A stretch of 64,000 nucleotides of DNA from Mnemiopsis leidyi (taxonomy: Eukaryota; Ctenophora; Tentaculata; Lobata; Bolinopsidae): positions 15,428 to 79,427 of the forward strand of contig JH154583.1 in assembly GCA_000226015.1 (NCBI GenBank), read 5' to 3'. Each line of letters opens with the position of its first letter. The first letter of the stretch is position 1. The position numbers and the translations under genes were made by a program. The notes below the pieces were generated by a model. That model ran no database searches, was not told where the DNA came from, and worked only from the letters and a program-made list of their open reading frames with translations. Positions 34,301-45,600 of the stretch are shown one piece after another.

Positions 34301-37190
34301 TCATAATTCGGTTTGACTGACAGTTATCGAAGCACTGGTTTTGTCTGAGATGAAATAATCTGCACATAAAAGCTTCAATGATGACAAGATAAGTCAATAT
34401 CCTTTTCGGCTATGCGGATCGCAGATTGCCAGGTAATTTTCATGGTAAAAACTTACGATTAAGCTCAATGTGTTAACAAATTTCGTATAGGTGATTGTAA
34501 ATTTTTAACTGCTTACCCAAGAAACTTTTGCGACATCGACGATTGGATTTCCTAGCGGAGGAACTTTAACATACCATTTACTGGCTAGCACAAATGCCAC
34601 CACGGCGAGAACCATAAAAACGGCTGGTATGCCAAACGCAAGAGGAAAACAGGTTTCCTCCCCCATACAGCTTGCACCTGATATGATAATATTAAAACTG
34701 CTATTTAAAAAGTCATCATGTTCATGAGATGAGGTATCTATAATTTTGATATATAATTTCTATAAGTGAGATTAAATTGCTTACTTCTCAGCTCTGGGGT
34801 TAGGAGGGTTGCAACTGTACTGCCAGCGTTGATCGAGAAATAAAACATTGAAAAGTAGCGCTGCACCCTACCAGCCTGAGATTCAGAGAATTTGTTTGTA
34901 AGATGAACTCGCCAGTCATTATTTTCTTATCCAATCAATTGTATGTAAAACAATAATTTGTTAATTCATATTTTCCCTAATTCTAACCAGTATCCACTCA
35001 AACCACTGTCACAACTCTCTGCATATGTCTGAGTTATAAATATGCAATATATATAAGTTTTTGCATCGAAATCATTCATTTCCGTCCACTTATTTACACC
35101 AACCGTGAGATATGAAACTATTGTTCAAGATTGGTGTTAATTAGTGTATCGTAATGAATGAACTCGGTTCAAAAACTTCTTGCGTATACTTCCTAACCTC
35201 TGATTTCAGAAATTGATCGCCACCGAAGCTTGAGACGCAGGGTTTAATCCCACCAGTCCCTAGGGCAATGATCTGAAGTCCGATCAACGGCCCCCATGAA
35301 TGAGGCTGAATGTTTGTCGTATCTGAGTCATCTTTAGGGAACCATTTTCCCACAGCAGTGATTGCCATTACGGCATTTCCGAGACAATAGACCATAGAGA
35401 GGATGAGAATCGTTCTGTAATAAAAATTTAATGACATCGATATACCAGTTGCAACTAATTCTTAACCGTCATACGACATAATCGTTGATGACGGCCATCA
35501 ATCATCTGTATATCGTATAATAAGATATTTAAAATTTTAAAACTAACAAGTATTTCCCAATGAAGACATCTGCTATCAGGGCACCCAGAAGTGGTGTTGC
35601 ATAGCAAAGTGCGACGAATTCATGATACCAATCAGAGGCTTCTTCGTTCGACATCAACAACTTCTCTGTCATGTAGATCGTGAGAACCGCTGAAAATTAG
35701 ACATCAAAATTACAACCCCATTTGATATTTCGACAGCATTTAACTTAGGGCAAATGGTTTAACTAAATTATTTGTACGTCAAAGCAAAATTGCCAAGCCA
35801 AAAGATCCATTTTAATGTCGTTAAAATTGACGTTACGTTTTAGCCGTATGATTAGATTTAATCTTTTGAGTTCTCAACTTTCGTCCAATGAGTAACAATG
35901 TTATCCAATTCTTGATAGTGTGATAACTCTCAATAAGATAATTACAGCTGCAACGGTTCAAATAGCTCAAATTCGACTTTAATTTTTAACGAAGAACACA
36001 ATTAGGACAAAGGGGATAAAAAGGTTTAAATAAGTTAATTCAAATAGCCTCACTTCTCATTCCATAGTAGGAGAATCTCTCACAGAACTCATTAGAAATG
36101 ATGAAAGGTATCGTAATGGGGTATCCAAATATCTGATGATGTGTTTGTTGAATTTACCTTGTATATTGGTTTGTATATGGGATGTATACAGTTGCAGAGT
36201 CCGAATAAGGAGAAATTGAGTTGATTATCACCAATGGTAACAATTTTTTACACTTTTTCTTAGTTGGATCTCAGGTGGACGCTAGATTATGATAATATCG
36301 GCCGTGAAATTAAGGTTTAAGAGTAGTTCCACTGTTGTGAATGTGATAATATCGGCTGAAAGAAAGGACCGAATTCTGGCTCAGTATTCTTTAAATAACC
36401 GGCCGACTTTCTGAATTCATAGGAAAACTTACAACCGGAAATCTTGGTGGTAACTGTAAAATCTGACATTACTTCATATCGATTGTGTGATTGGAGATTT
36501 TAAACTAACCAAAATTTATACCAGCTCAAGGCCAATTACCTATTTAGTTTCCATTATCCTATTTAGTTTCATGTATATACCGTTAGTCTCCTTAAGATTC
36601 ATGGACAACAAAACGTGTGTGGAGTATCACACGTTGAAAGATCCACTCTATTTTTCTGCATAAGTAAAAAGAGGTATTGAAAATTAATCTGATTGAAATT
36701 ACCCGTTTTACAGACTGTTTCTTGAGTAAGATCGCATCGTCGATATCGTCTTTCGGTTCAGAAATAGCTGAAAATATCTGAGGTTAGAGACATACTTTGA
36801 TAAGAAATTCATCATTGGTAAGAAATAAATAAATAGAAATTACTTCGTTGATGTGAATTTTAAAGATAAGAATTTAATAACAATCTAGTTATTCTTAGCT
36901 GTCATCTCATTATCTATACTATATTTGTATGATTTTTATGATATAATTCATTATTAATTAGTTAAATCAACTGAGCAACTGCATGGAGAGGGATATAGAT
37001 TTTTATAAACATACGGAGTGTAATATATATCTTTTATTTTATCTGATATAGGTAAGCATATTTTTGTAACTTTCTTACCATATTCATCTTCGTATAAATC
37101 ATTATCAAGATAATCCCGCTGAACCAAGCCCCTATTATTCAGATTATCATCGCTCCCTGTGTCTCTTAGAACAGAATAGGAAAAACTCAT
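31398..37190 (-). CDS. SLC15A: Proton-coupled oligopeptide transporter, SLC15/POT family
   Basis: Fifteen exons join in phase to 567 aa: 37190-37079, 36767-36703, 36453-36433, 36132-36054, 35689-35548, 35414-35198, 34875-34785, 34677-34517, 33940-33902, 33744-33610, 33379-33255, 32821-32740, 32592-32428, 31823-31722, 31565-31398. The TM1 proton motif ExxERFSYYG is intact (E81, E84, R85). Other family marks are [25 protein letters not shown] (192-208), [23 protein letters not shown] (332-343), [13 protein letters not shown] and [15 protein letters not shown]. The protein imports di- and tripeptides with protons across a membrane. It lacks the roughly 200-residue extracellular domain that vertebrate PEPT1/2 have between TM9 and TM10 (only about 35 residues here), so it is compact. 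Exon 3 is a 21-nt microexon (LPPRFPV). The start is the only in-frame Met with an acidic cytosolic N-terminus. Confidence 0.95.
31985..32095 (-). repeat. tRNA-derived SINE head or tRNA pseudogene
   Basis: On minus, GGCAGCTACTTGGTTGAGTG contains an A-box-like TTGGTTGAGTGGC. CCTCGCAATCCAGCGG and GGTTGCAGGTTCGGGG follow at pol III B-box spacing. The acceptor stem does not pair and there is no clean cloverleaf, so a SINE is likelier than a functional tRNA. It lies in the transporter's intron between exons 13 and 14. Confidence 0.6.
32763..33045. other. Duplicated flank around an N-gap (probable misassembly)
   Basis: Ns fill 32857-32950. The 90 bp before the gap (end of transporter exon 12 plus intron start) recur just after it at 32951-33045 with single-base losses (for example GAAGAAAGAGACACTAGG for GAAAGAAAGAGCAACTAGG). 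Two versions of the same sequence meeting at a gap is the usual picture of an unmerged contig overlap. Only the 32740-32821 copy is complete and in frame. Confidence 0.8.
33123..33230. repeat. About 27-bp intronic tandem repeat, 4 copies
   Basis: Units of the type ATCTAATGTGATATATTGAT plus ACCAT are repeated just downstream (in transcript direction) of transporter exon 11. Confidence 0.85.
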
Positions 37191-37873
37191 TTACAGAAGT
37201 ATTCTTTTACTAAAGTACTGTTAGCATTCATCTCCAGAGCAATGATATACTGATATAGTTCTTTCAAGCACTTCGAGTAGAATTCCAGTTACCATTTACC
37301 CATTTCTTGATAATGTTAACATGAGAGAATAAAATACAAATAATTGAGGCTCTCAACAATATATGTCCAGCGGAATATGGAAACCTGGCACAAAAATACA
37401 TCATTTCAGCTGCAATTAGACAAAACGATCAAGTGAAATAAACCGTCGCAAAACGATGACTCTGGACTATAGATCAAGAAGCGTAATGTGACTAAGTAAG
37501 TATAAAGTAAGTAAGTTTTTCAAAAAGTTACAGCAGGACAGTGAAAAGTTTGGCTTCTAAGACGAATGATCATTGTGCATGCAAAACCATGGGTATTTCC
37601 AGAGTTACCGTCAAACTCGTAAACATCTTTCTACCTTCCATTTAAACTGACAAATTGCATTTCAAGTGCCGTCCTGTCAGCCAAGGTATGCCGAAAGTCC
37701 ACGATTGTCATATTTTAATGAACCTATTATCGGATTATTGCTTTTCCAGGGAAGGAGGACGCAATTATGGTTTATAATGAAGCCATTATTAGCCATTTTG
37801 TTTTACAGGCAACAAATCAACGGAGCTGATTATACAGTTGTATTGTGGAGTTAAATATACTACTATATAACAG
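37191..37873. other. Upstream region of the transporter gene
   Basis: There are about 680 bp between the transporter start and the foldback element. No promoter motif can be assigned. The small frame at 37666-37854 on plus shows no domain. Confidence 0.4.
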
Positions 37874-38559
37874 GATTGGCGGACATTTGTCCGAACGGAC
37901 ATTTGTCCGAATGCCTGTTAACAAGCATATTCGGACAAATGTCCGTTCGGAAAAATATCCGTTTCCCGGACATTTGTCCGAATCAGATCACGTGTTACTA
38001 GCAAGTACATTAGAGCGGGAACTGGCTGGACAAGTAGAAGAACGAGACTACCTACTGGAAGTGCGCGGACTTTCGCAAGAGTTGCAGAGCCCCAATTATT
38101 ACATTGGACGACCAGCTGACTTCTCCTGCCCCTGACCACTCCCACGACTCTGTCTTCCAAGCCAAGCAGTCTCTCAAGAGGAAGGCGGCACAGGCTTATC
38201 TACCCTCCAAATTCCCCTGCTCTGAAGCTGTGTCTGGACTGGGCTTTGAAGCTCGGGCAAAGCTTGCTGTACACTAGACTCTCTTGGAAGGATGGCTAGA
38301 CAGAGCAAGCAACAAAACTACAGACACCCCTCCAACCCCCGGAACCTTGAAGACCTCAACATCCCTGCAGACTACATCCTAGCCCATTCCTAGCCCATAG
38401 TTCTTTATTTCATTATAAAGAACTATAATGACTACTCTGACCCTATGGATGTTTGACTACAAACCGATTCGGACAAATGTCCGTTTATCATCAGATTAGC
38501 AGTTCGGCGGACAAACGTCCGTTCGGACAAACGTCCGTTCGGACAAATGTCCGGTCACC
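37874..38559. mobile_element. Foldback/MULE-like element with GC-rich cargo
   Basis: Both ends are arrays of the palindrome CGGACATTTGTCCG (left 37877-37981, itself an imperfect palindrome centred on TTAA at 37918-37921; right 38465-38556). The direct repeat ATATAACAG lies on each side (37865-37873 and 38560-38568), a 9-bp target duplication as expected for foldback and Mutator-type elements. The 480-bp interior is far richer in GC than the flanks and has coding-like stretches in two plus frames (for example ERELAGQVEERDYLLEVRG and QAKQSLKRKAAQAY). I recognise no domain. No transposase is present, so the element is non-autonomous. Confidence 0.75.
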
Positions 38560-38568
38560 ATATAACAG

Positions 38569-41500
38569 AACGGCAGTTATCCTTCGATTAGTACCATTGG
38601 CATTATTAAGGTGGTAGCAAACACCCCCAAAAAGGACAAAATAGACAGAAGAGAAACTTAACCGAAAATTGTTTTCCATCTCTTATGCTTATTTGCCGAA
38701 TGAAAAAGGTAAAGCAGATGGATTGAAGTGGTTAGTTATGGTGGTGCATTCATTGATATAACAATTGTAGTGCATAGCGCGTTCGAAAATGCCTAGCTCC
38801 CTCATGAGACCTAACCAAGCGGTGCTATTCTTGTTGAACTTCTGGACTATTCTCAATCGAGATTTCTCGTCCAATTTTAGCCCGGGTTCAAGAAAAAAAT
38901 TGCCACCCCTATAGTATGACAATATGAAGTCTGGTAATCGAAAAAGTCTACAAATTGGGGGACGAGTAATAGGCTATGTGAAAATTTAATCTGAATGCAG
39001 CCTTAAAGGGCCAGTATTATTACATAAAATTGGGCAAGGAATCCGATTTTGATACTTTCGAAGCCAAAAAATAGCACGTGACCCCCTAAGTGACCCCTTA
39101 TTCTTGAGCCACAAGAAAAGTTAGACCAACATTTAGACGTGACATAACAAGAAATCTGAAAACCACGTGTCTTTTCTGGTTGGAGGCACGCTTTGCGTTT
39201 TGCGACTTATAAACATTATATAAAGGAACATCATTTTACGATTAGGCGCTTATGCTTAATTTTGCGCTCAACCAATAACCCCAGAAAAATAAAGACAAAT
39301 GTATGTGCCATTCTACAACATAAATATGAAGTATGAGCAACGAATAATAACTGATCGTAACAGCAACTTTAGCACTCAGCAAACTTAACCAGATCACTAC
39401 CCCTGTATTTAAACTACAAAGAGTGTAACTACTCCACAATATAAAGGAGATGGCTAAAAGAGAAAAGGAGCTCTGATTCAAACATCAGGCTGAAAAACTA
39501 GCAGGCTGTAAAAAAACTAGCAGGCTCTAAAAACTGGAGCATAAACATTTTAGCAATAGCTATACAAAAGGACAAGATCGCAGGCTGGGACAGGTGGTGG
39601 CAATACGATATTGTTCCTATTGAGAACCTACAGCTTACAGAAGTACACAGAGCCAGCAGGAGTCTAGCTCACTATAGTGCTCTAGTAAGCAAGTGTATAT
39701 CTAGAGTAATAGTGCTGTAGTAAGCAAGTGTATATTAAGTGTACATCGCTAATACACCTGATCTATACTCTGTATAAAGTGCACACACTACTGTTAAAAT
39801 ACACTGTACGACTTGTGTACAAAGAGGTGTCTAAACAACTACTATAGGTAAGAATTACATGACATTATGGACTAATAACATATGTTATACACAACACGTG
39901 TCGTGGTACACAACTGCGAAGGTTGTTACACGTACCAATTTGGAAACAAGGCTCACACATCGTGTAGACGAAGCTGTGCCTTAGAAATTAAGCTGCAGAT
40001 ATAATAACTTTGTTCGATGTGTTTATAATAACATGTGGTAATTACTTGAATGGTCTATAAGTATCTCATGTAATATGTCTATAAGAATCTCATGTAATAT
40101 ATGGCTTGTTCCTTTACAAAGTAACTAAATTTATACTTGATACAGACTACAGTGTATTGAAGTACTGTCTGGTATTCTATGTACAGTATGTACAATGTAC
40201 ATTGAGAGTAAAACATTCACAGTGTAGTGTATACAGAGTATAATATGTACTTAGTAGTGTATAATTATTTGGAGTACGGTACACCACGTCCAGTTTGTAC
40301 CTACAACAAAGTTATAACATCTTAAGCAAGAAAAATACGACTACTAGCTTACTAATGAACTAATGTACATCATGACAAATATAGGTAATTCACTGCCTAT
40401 TGGCTATTAGTTATTACCTATGCGTAATAATACAATATGATTTTCATACAACTAAAATGGGAATAAAAACCGCGAAGGGTCCATTATGGTCCCTTGATGG
40501 GAACATACAGGTATATGGGAACATTAACCTTACCAAAAGTTATACTCACACTTCCTACCGCTCTACAGAAACTATTGGATACGGAACTAAAATGTACTAG
40601 TAGTAATAAGTATCGTGGTATTTTGATAGTATTCTAAAAGCTTAATAAAAACAACAGCACGACAAGGAACTGTGGCACAAAGGTACAAACTAAGTACTAA
40701 CGTGTCCTCTGTGTGTATCACATTCTGTGCGAGTTAATGAAGCAAATAACCACATAATGAAGCAAATTGCCACATGAACTCGCCGGAGAAACTTCGACTT
40801 ACACTCAATTTACTGGTATTACTAACTAATCAAGTAATTTGTGCAAAATATTCAATTTTAAAACATCTGCTCGGCACATACTTGGAAATCCTTGAGCCTC
40901 CAGAGCTGAAGATCGTCTACGGGTGCCATCGTATTTTTCTAAATCCTGAAAAAGTAAATCTAATGTCTCGTCCTAATGTAGTTATTGGATACTGGCATTC
41001 AGAAAATACATGAAAAAAAGTTTGTAACAATTTGTTATAACATTCACATTTTACAATATCATTAACATTAAGAAACATCTCAAAAATCAAAACACTCATT
41101 GGCATACCAAGATATTTCCCGTATCTTGCCATTTTGGCCCGAAGGGCAAAAATGAGCAAATGACAAGATTGTTTTAATACGTTTTGTGCACGTGCACAAA
41201 AAGTAAAAAACAAGGGCTCATGGTGATCGACAGCGTAAGTCGGGATATTGTGAAATATTAGCTTAAAAAGTGGCCGTACGTTGTCCATACGGGCGGACGC
41301 AACATTATCAAATTTAATCATGCCCATTATGCAATGTTTTTATCAAACAACTGCAGGTGGAAATATTGGCGTTTTATTATAAAGACGAGAGAACAAGTAT
41401 CATGAAACATCCTGTGGGGACGAGACTTAGATTTGTCAATTGCAATACTCAAGAGCACCGTCGTCCGTCATCGCATTACGAGGGGCAAGGGGGAAGGATG

Positions 41501-41748
41501 AAACTGGCTTAGATGATGAGTCACTTATAGGTCTCGTCCCAAATTATAGGACTTATAAAATGGCATAAAAACAGTTATGGAAAGATATATGAATGTTGGA
41601 ATATATGTGTTTTTTTGCACCGGGAAAAAGTTTCGTATTTGTATTTTTTCATACTAATAATTTAATCATGTAATTATATACCATTGTAGGTTTTAACTGC
41701 CTCAAGCCGCAGAATATAACTATTTACTTTATACTATGTTCGAATACG
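38569..41748. other. Gene-less interval
   Basis: AT-rich, with many short GTACA/GTGTATA runs around 39650-40300. The longest frame (minus 40917-41327, 136 codons) has no recognisable domain, no splice-bounded exons and ordinary composition, so I leave it as unsupported. Confidence 0.4.
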
Positions 41749-42694
41749 TTCACATATGATGTCATCCCACAGAAGAAGGGGGTTTCCAGATAATGACGAC
41801 TGATGATGAAGGGGAAGGGGGTTTGGCACATGATGATTGATGATGTCATCAAAATCGACAATTTTTTGGAGATTATTCAGGATTATAAGAAATAATTTCT
41901 ACGTAATTTTATTAAAATTTACAAAGTTAAACGGAACATTTTCAAATAAAATTAAGTAATACAATTTTAAAGTTTAATTTTTCTCGTTTAAACATGGCTA
42001 AAGTATATGGAATAATCAGAACAATATTATGTTGGATTAGTGAAATTAGTAAAAATTCTTCGAGGTCCTTCTACAGCGTGTCTTGATACAGGTCTCATCT
42101 CCTGAGCTCTTGGAGTAAGATCCACACGTCAATCATCTAAATGATAACAAAGCAGAAGCTTCGTCGATGCTTTCTTCTCGATGCGTCCTCTAATTTTGAG
42201 TTCAGTGGGAATTGTTTCCATATAAATATAGGTACAACGTTTAGTATACAGACGTCGAGATTCCTGGATTGGGTACAAAGGTCAAGCCAGATGTTGATTT
42301 TGAGGACTGTTAAGTAGGGACGGACTACCTTGATCTCTGGATTGTTTTCACTTGGTTGACCTCCGTTCCTCGAACGTCAGAGGAGAGGATGAGGAACTAG
42401 CTAGAAACTTAAGGGGCTGTCTGATGACTTTGAGGGATTGTTGCTATACAGATACAACAGTGCATCACACAATAATAAAAATATGTATTGCGTTTTTACT
42501 ACATTTTTATTCAAAATTGATGCCAATTAAAAACCAAAAATCAAATTATTTTAACATTAAATGCGGGCTGGGGCCTCAATTGTGATGACATCATTATGGT
42601 AATTTGCTTATAAATTTTCGGGGGTTTTTTCATTATGACGAATGATGACAGAGGGGGTAGGAAATGCCGAAAATTTTATGATGTCATATGTGAA
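41749..42694. mobile_element. MITE-like element, CACATATGATGTCAT termini
   Basis: The left end TTCACATATGATGTCATC and right end ATGATGTCATATGTGAA are inverted repeats (15 of 17 positions). Inside the ends lie mirrored GGGGG-rich motifs with TGATGA runs (GAAGGGGGTTT near 41776 and 41815, GAGGGGGTAGG near 42651). The interior shows no transposase. No clear target duplication was found. A second, partial copy of the same terminal 150 bp lies at about 48150-48266 in the opposite orientation. Confidence 0.7.
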
Positions 42695-45600
42695 TTAATT
42701 TAAAACACAACGCAGTATGTGTATTCAATTTATTTTATGGATTTTAAACTGTAATCAATATTAACTTAAAAAACAAGCGATAAAGCGACATGACGGTAAT
42801 ACGGGAAATTCAGCGGTCGTCTGACAATGAAAGTGGCCGTAATTCTTGTTTAAGTTATTACGAATATCATCTTTAAACTTTACAATTAATACATCAGCAA
42901 TTTAGGCCGTACACATATTGTCAAAACTTAAAGAATTTTCTCCTCACCACAAAACTGATATTTCTTCGAAATAGTTCTCAGATGAAATCAAGACCGTTAT
43001 CAGCTGGCTGCTTCTAATAGTTCATTTTCAATTTTACTCAATTGTTGTAATCACTATATGCATTCATCTGATCACCGTTAGATTTTTCAGCTGCATTGGA
43101 TAAATCAACTGTAACTTGAGAGGAATAGTTTATTAAAATGGAATCATTATCAATAATTATTGGTATCGTTGAGTTGATTATGATTCAACAAAAAATCAAC
43201 AATCATGCATCAATCTAAATGAATTTCACTTACCAAAGCTGGGTTTTTTATATTCTTGTTGGCCATAGGATCTGAAAATTGTCCGACAATAAGGTTTTCC
43301 AAGCAACAGAAGAGACAGTGTTTCAAGCAAGCTCGACAAAGGCCCACCCATTATCACAGTCTTTGAAATATTAGAATCCCATTCCCCTTATTTAGGGGGG
43401 GGGGATAACGCAAAAAGGAAAAGAACAAAAAGATTTCTTTCGTCGCTTTAAACACAATCATAGAATTAATATGTGTCGCATGAAGCTTATGAACAATAGA
43501 GAACAATTTAATTTCATTTTAAGTCCAATTTTAATGACGTTTTTGACGGCTAAGAAATTCAAAAAAACTCTGATAAGACACACGTCCGTCCTTGGTTCGC
43601 TAAATTGTACTGAGTACAGTAGATTGAACGGTTTGAAGTTTGCTTAAATTAAGAAGGTCCTTGAGAAAATAAGATATTAATATTCACACTTACAAAATAA
43701 TTAATCCTTTGACCTGAACCATCAGAACTAACTATAATCCCAAGTGTTAAGTGTGTATCGCAAATAAGGTTAATCAATAATATACCATTTAAGACCGTTT
43801 TTCGTGAGCAATTATTTTTGTAATCGCATTGGTTAAGTGACAGTGTTAAAGCGCCATAATACATTTGTACGGGAATTTATACGTCATTAACTTTTGTAGA
43901 TGCAATTCTAGTCGCCTCGAACGATTATCAATTATCCCAGTTATTTGCACTCGGCTGCACCTTGTGCAAGAACTGCAAATAATCGCAATCGGCTTCGCCT
44001 TGAGCGTGTAATCAATGTTCTAATCGCATTGCACGCTGTTAAATGAGCGTTATAAAATGGACCATGACTCAGTATCATAGAATACTGCATACTTATTATA
44101 ATTAGACACGTAGAGTTAATAAACATTTTAGGCTATGATCTCTCTTGACCCCTAATCACATATATGAGGCTTTGAGGCGGGTTCATTTTACGAAATACTG
44201 AAAAAAGAAAAATGTGCAAAACATCAAAAAATTGAGCTTGATATCTGAGAATATATATTTAAGATTATTCAAATATCTAAAAAAATCAAATTTATGCGGG
44301 ATTAAAAGTGTCAATTTTCCAAGCGCTGGTGCATAAGACTTATCAGAAATAGAACTTCTGATCAGAGCGTATTATCGAATGGAGGGGTACTGGTTCGAGA
44401 CGAATAAGATTACGAAATCACCCTGTTTTGATCGTAATGACGATTAAAGTTACCAAGTCAGTAAGTCACGTGCTCATTAAGGTAAGTATCAAATCAGGGC
44501 ACATCTAATAGAGTTTTTGCAGAATATGTTGTCGATGGCTGACTTGTTCTTTTTAGTAGAATTCAATTATAATCAGCGGGTGGACGCAAAAATTCGCATA
44601 TCGTGTCATCAACATAGCATGAAAGGTTGTTATATTAATAATGGGATTGCCCGAAATTCCCAAATTGCCAAAGAGCTAACTCAGTTTACTATTGGTTGCA
44701 CAGTGTTCTGACGTTTTGTGAGTTCTTACAGGTCGAATCGGAAAAGACTAAGCAGCGGATTTTGTTAAAAATAAGAAAAAAAAGTGAAAATCAAAGATGA
44801 CGTATTAAAGCTGGGAGACGCGGGGGCTGCATCGGGGCGATTAAATTTGAATTCTGTAAGAGTGCCAAGGGTTCGTTATCGGAAAAACAATGTGCACGTG
44901 ACGGTCCCCTTGATTAGAACACGATTAAAGGAGAGGGGGTACGAGGGGGAGCGCGTCGGTAACTTGATTAGCCAGTCTTTCTCCTTTTCCTCCTCCGTCC
45001 AGAGCTGAGGGAAGTCATAGCTCAAGCAAGAACTGCACCTTGTTTTATCTAACTCTAAAAATCGGAATAAGCAAGATTTTTTGAACCGATGTTATTTGAT
45101 TTGTAATTGTTGTCATTGCATGTTAAATAATTGTTTTTAAATAGTGATGCGACGGATTGGGAAATTTAAATTGAGGAGTTAGACAAACAACAAAGGGCCG
45201 TCAAATTCAATTTAGATTGGGTAGGCTCTAAAACTTGAGTAAATCAGAAAAATTACAGTTCCCTTGTATGGATCCCATTAGATCAATTTGATGCAATCGC
45301 GAGGGAATGATCTGTTGTAAATTGTGTAAGTAGTCCTAACAACTAGATTAACTTCGAACGTATGAAATCTCATCTGGAAGTTTGGACAAAACTTGACTTC
45401 ATCATTGGTTTTTATTTCATTTTCGACATGATGGCTTTGTGAGCCTCGTTAGAAATCAAGCCTTACTCTCTTATTTCTTTTGAGATTATGACGGAATCAC
45501 GGTCCCTAATGCTCTAATTTTCCTAGCATCAAGGAACATAGAAAGTGGGGCCAGAATTAGCTAATTGTGTTACAAAATTGTGATTCGATATAGACCGGTT

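Noticed and set aside
40917-41327. 136-codon minus-strand open frame
   Set aside because: No recognisable domain, no flanking exons, and composition like the surrounding AT-rich DNA. A frame of this size is expected by chance in 64 kb.
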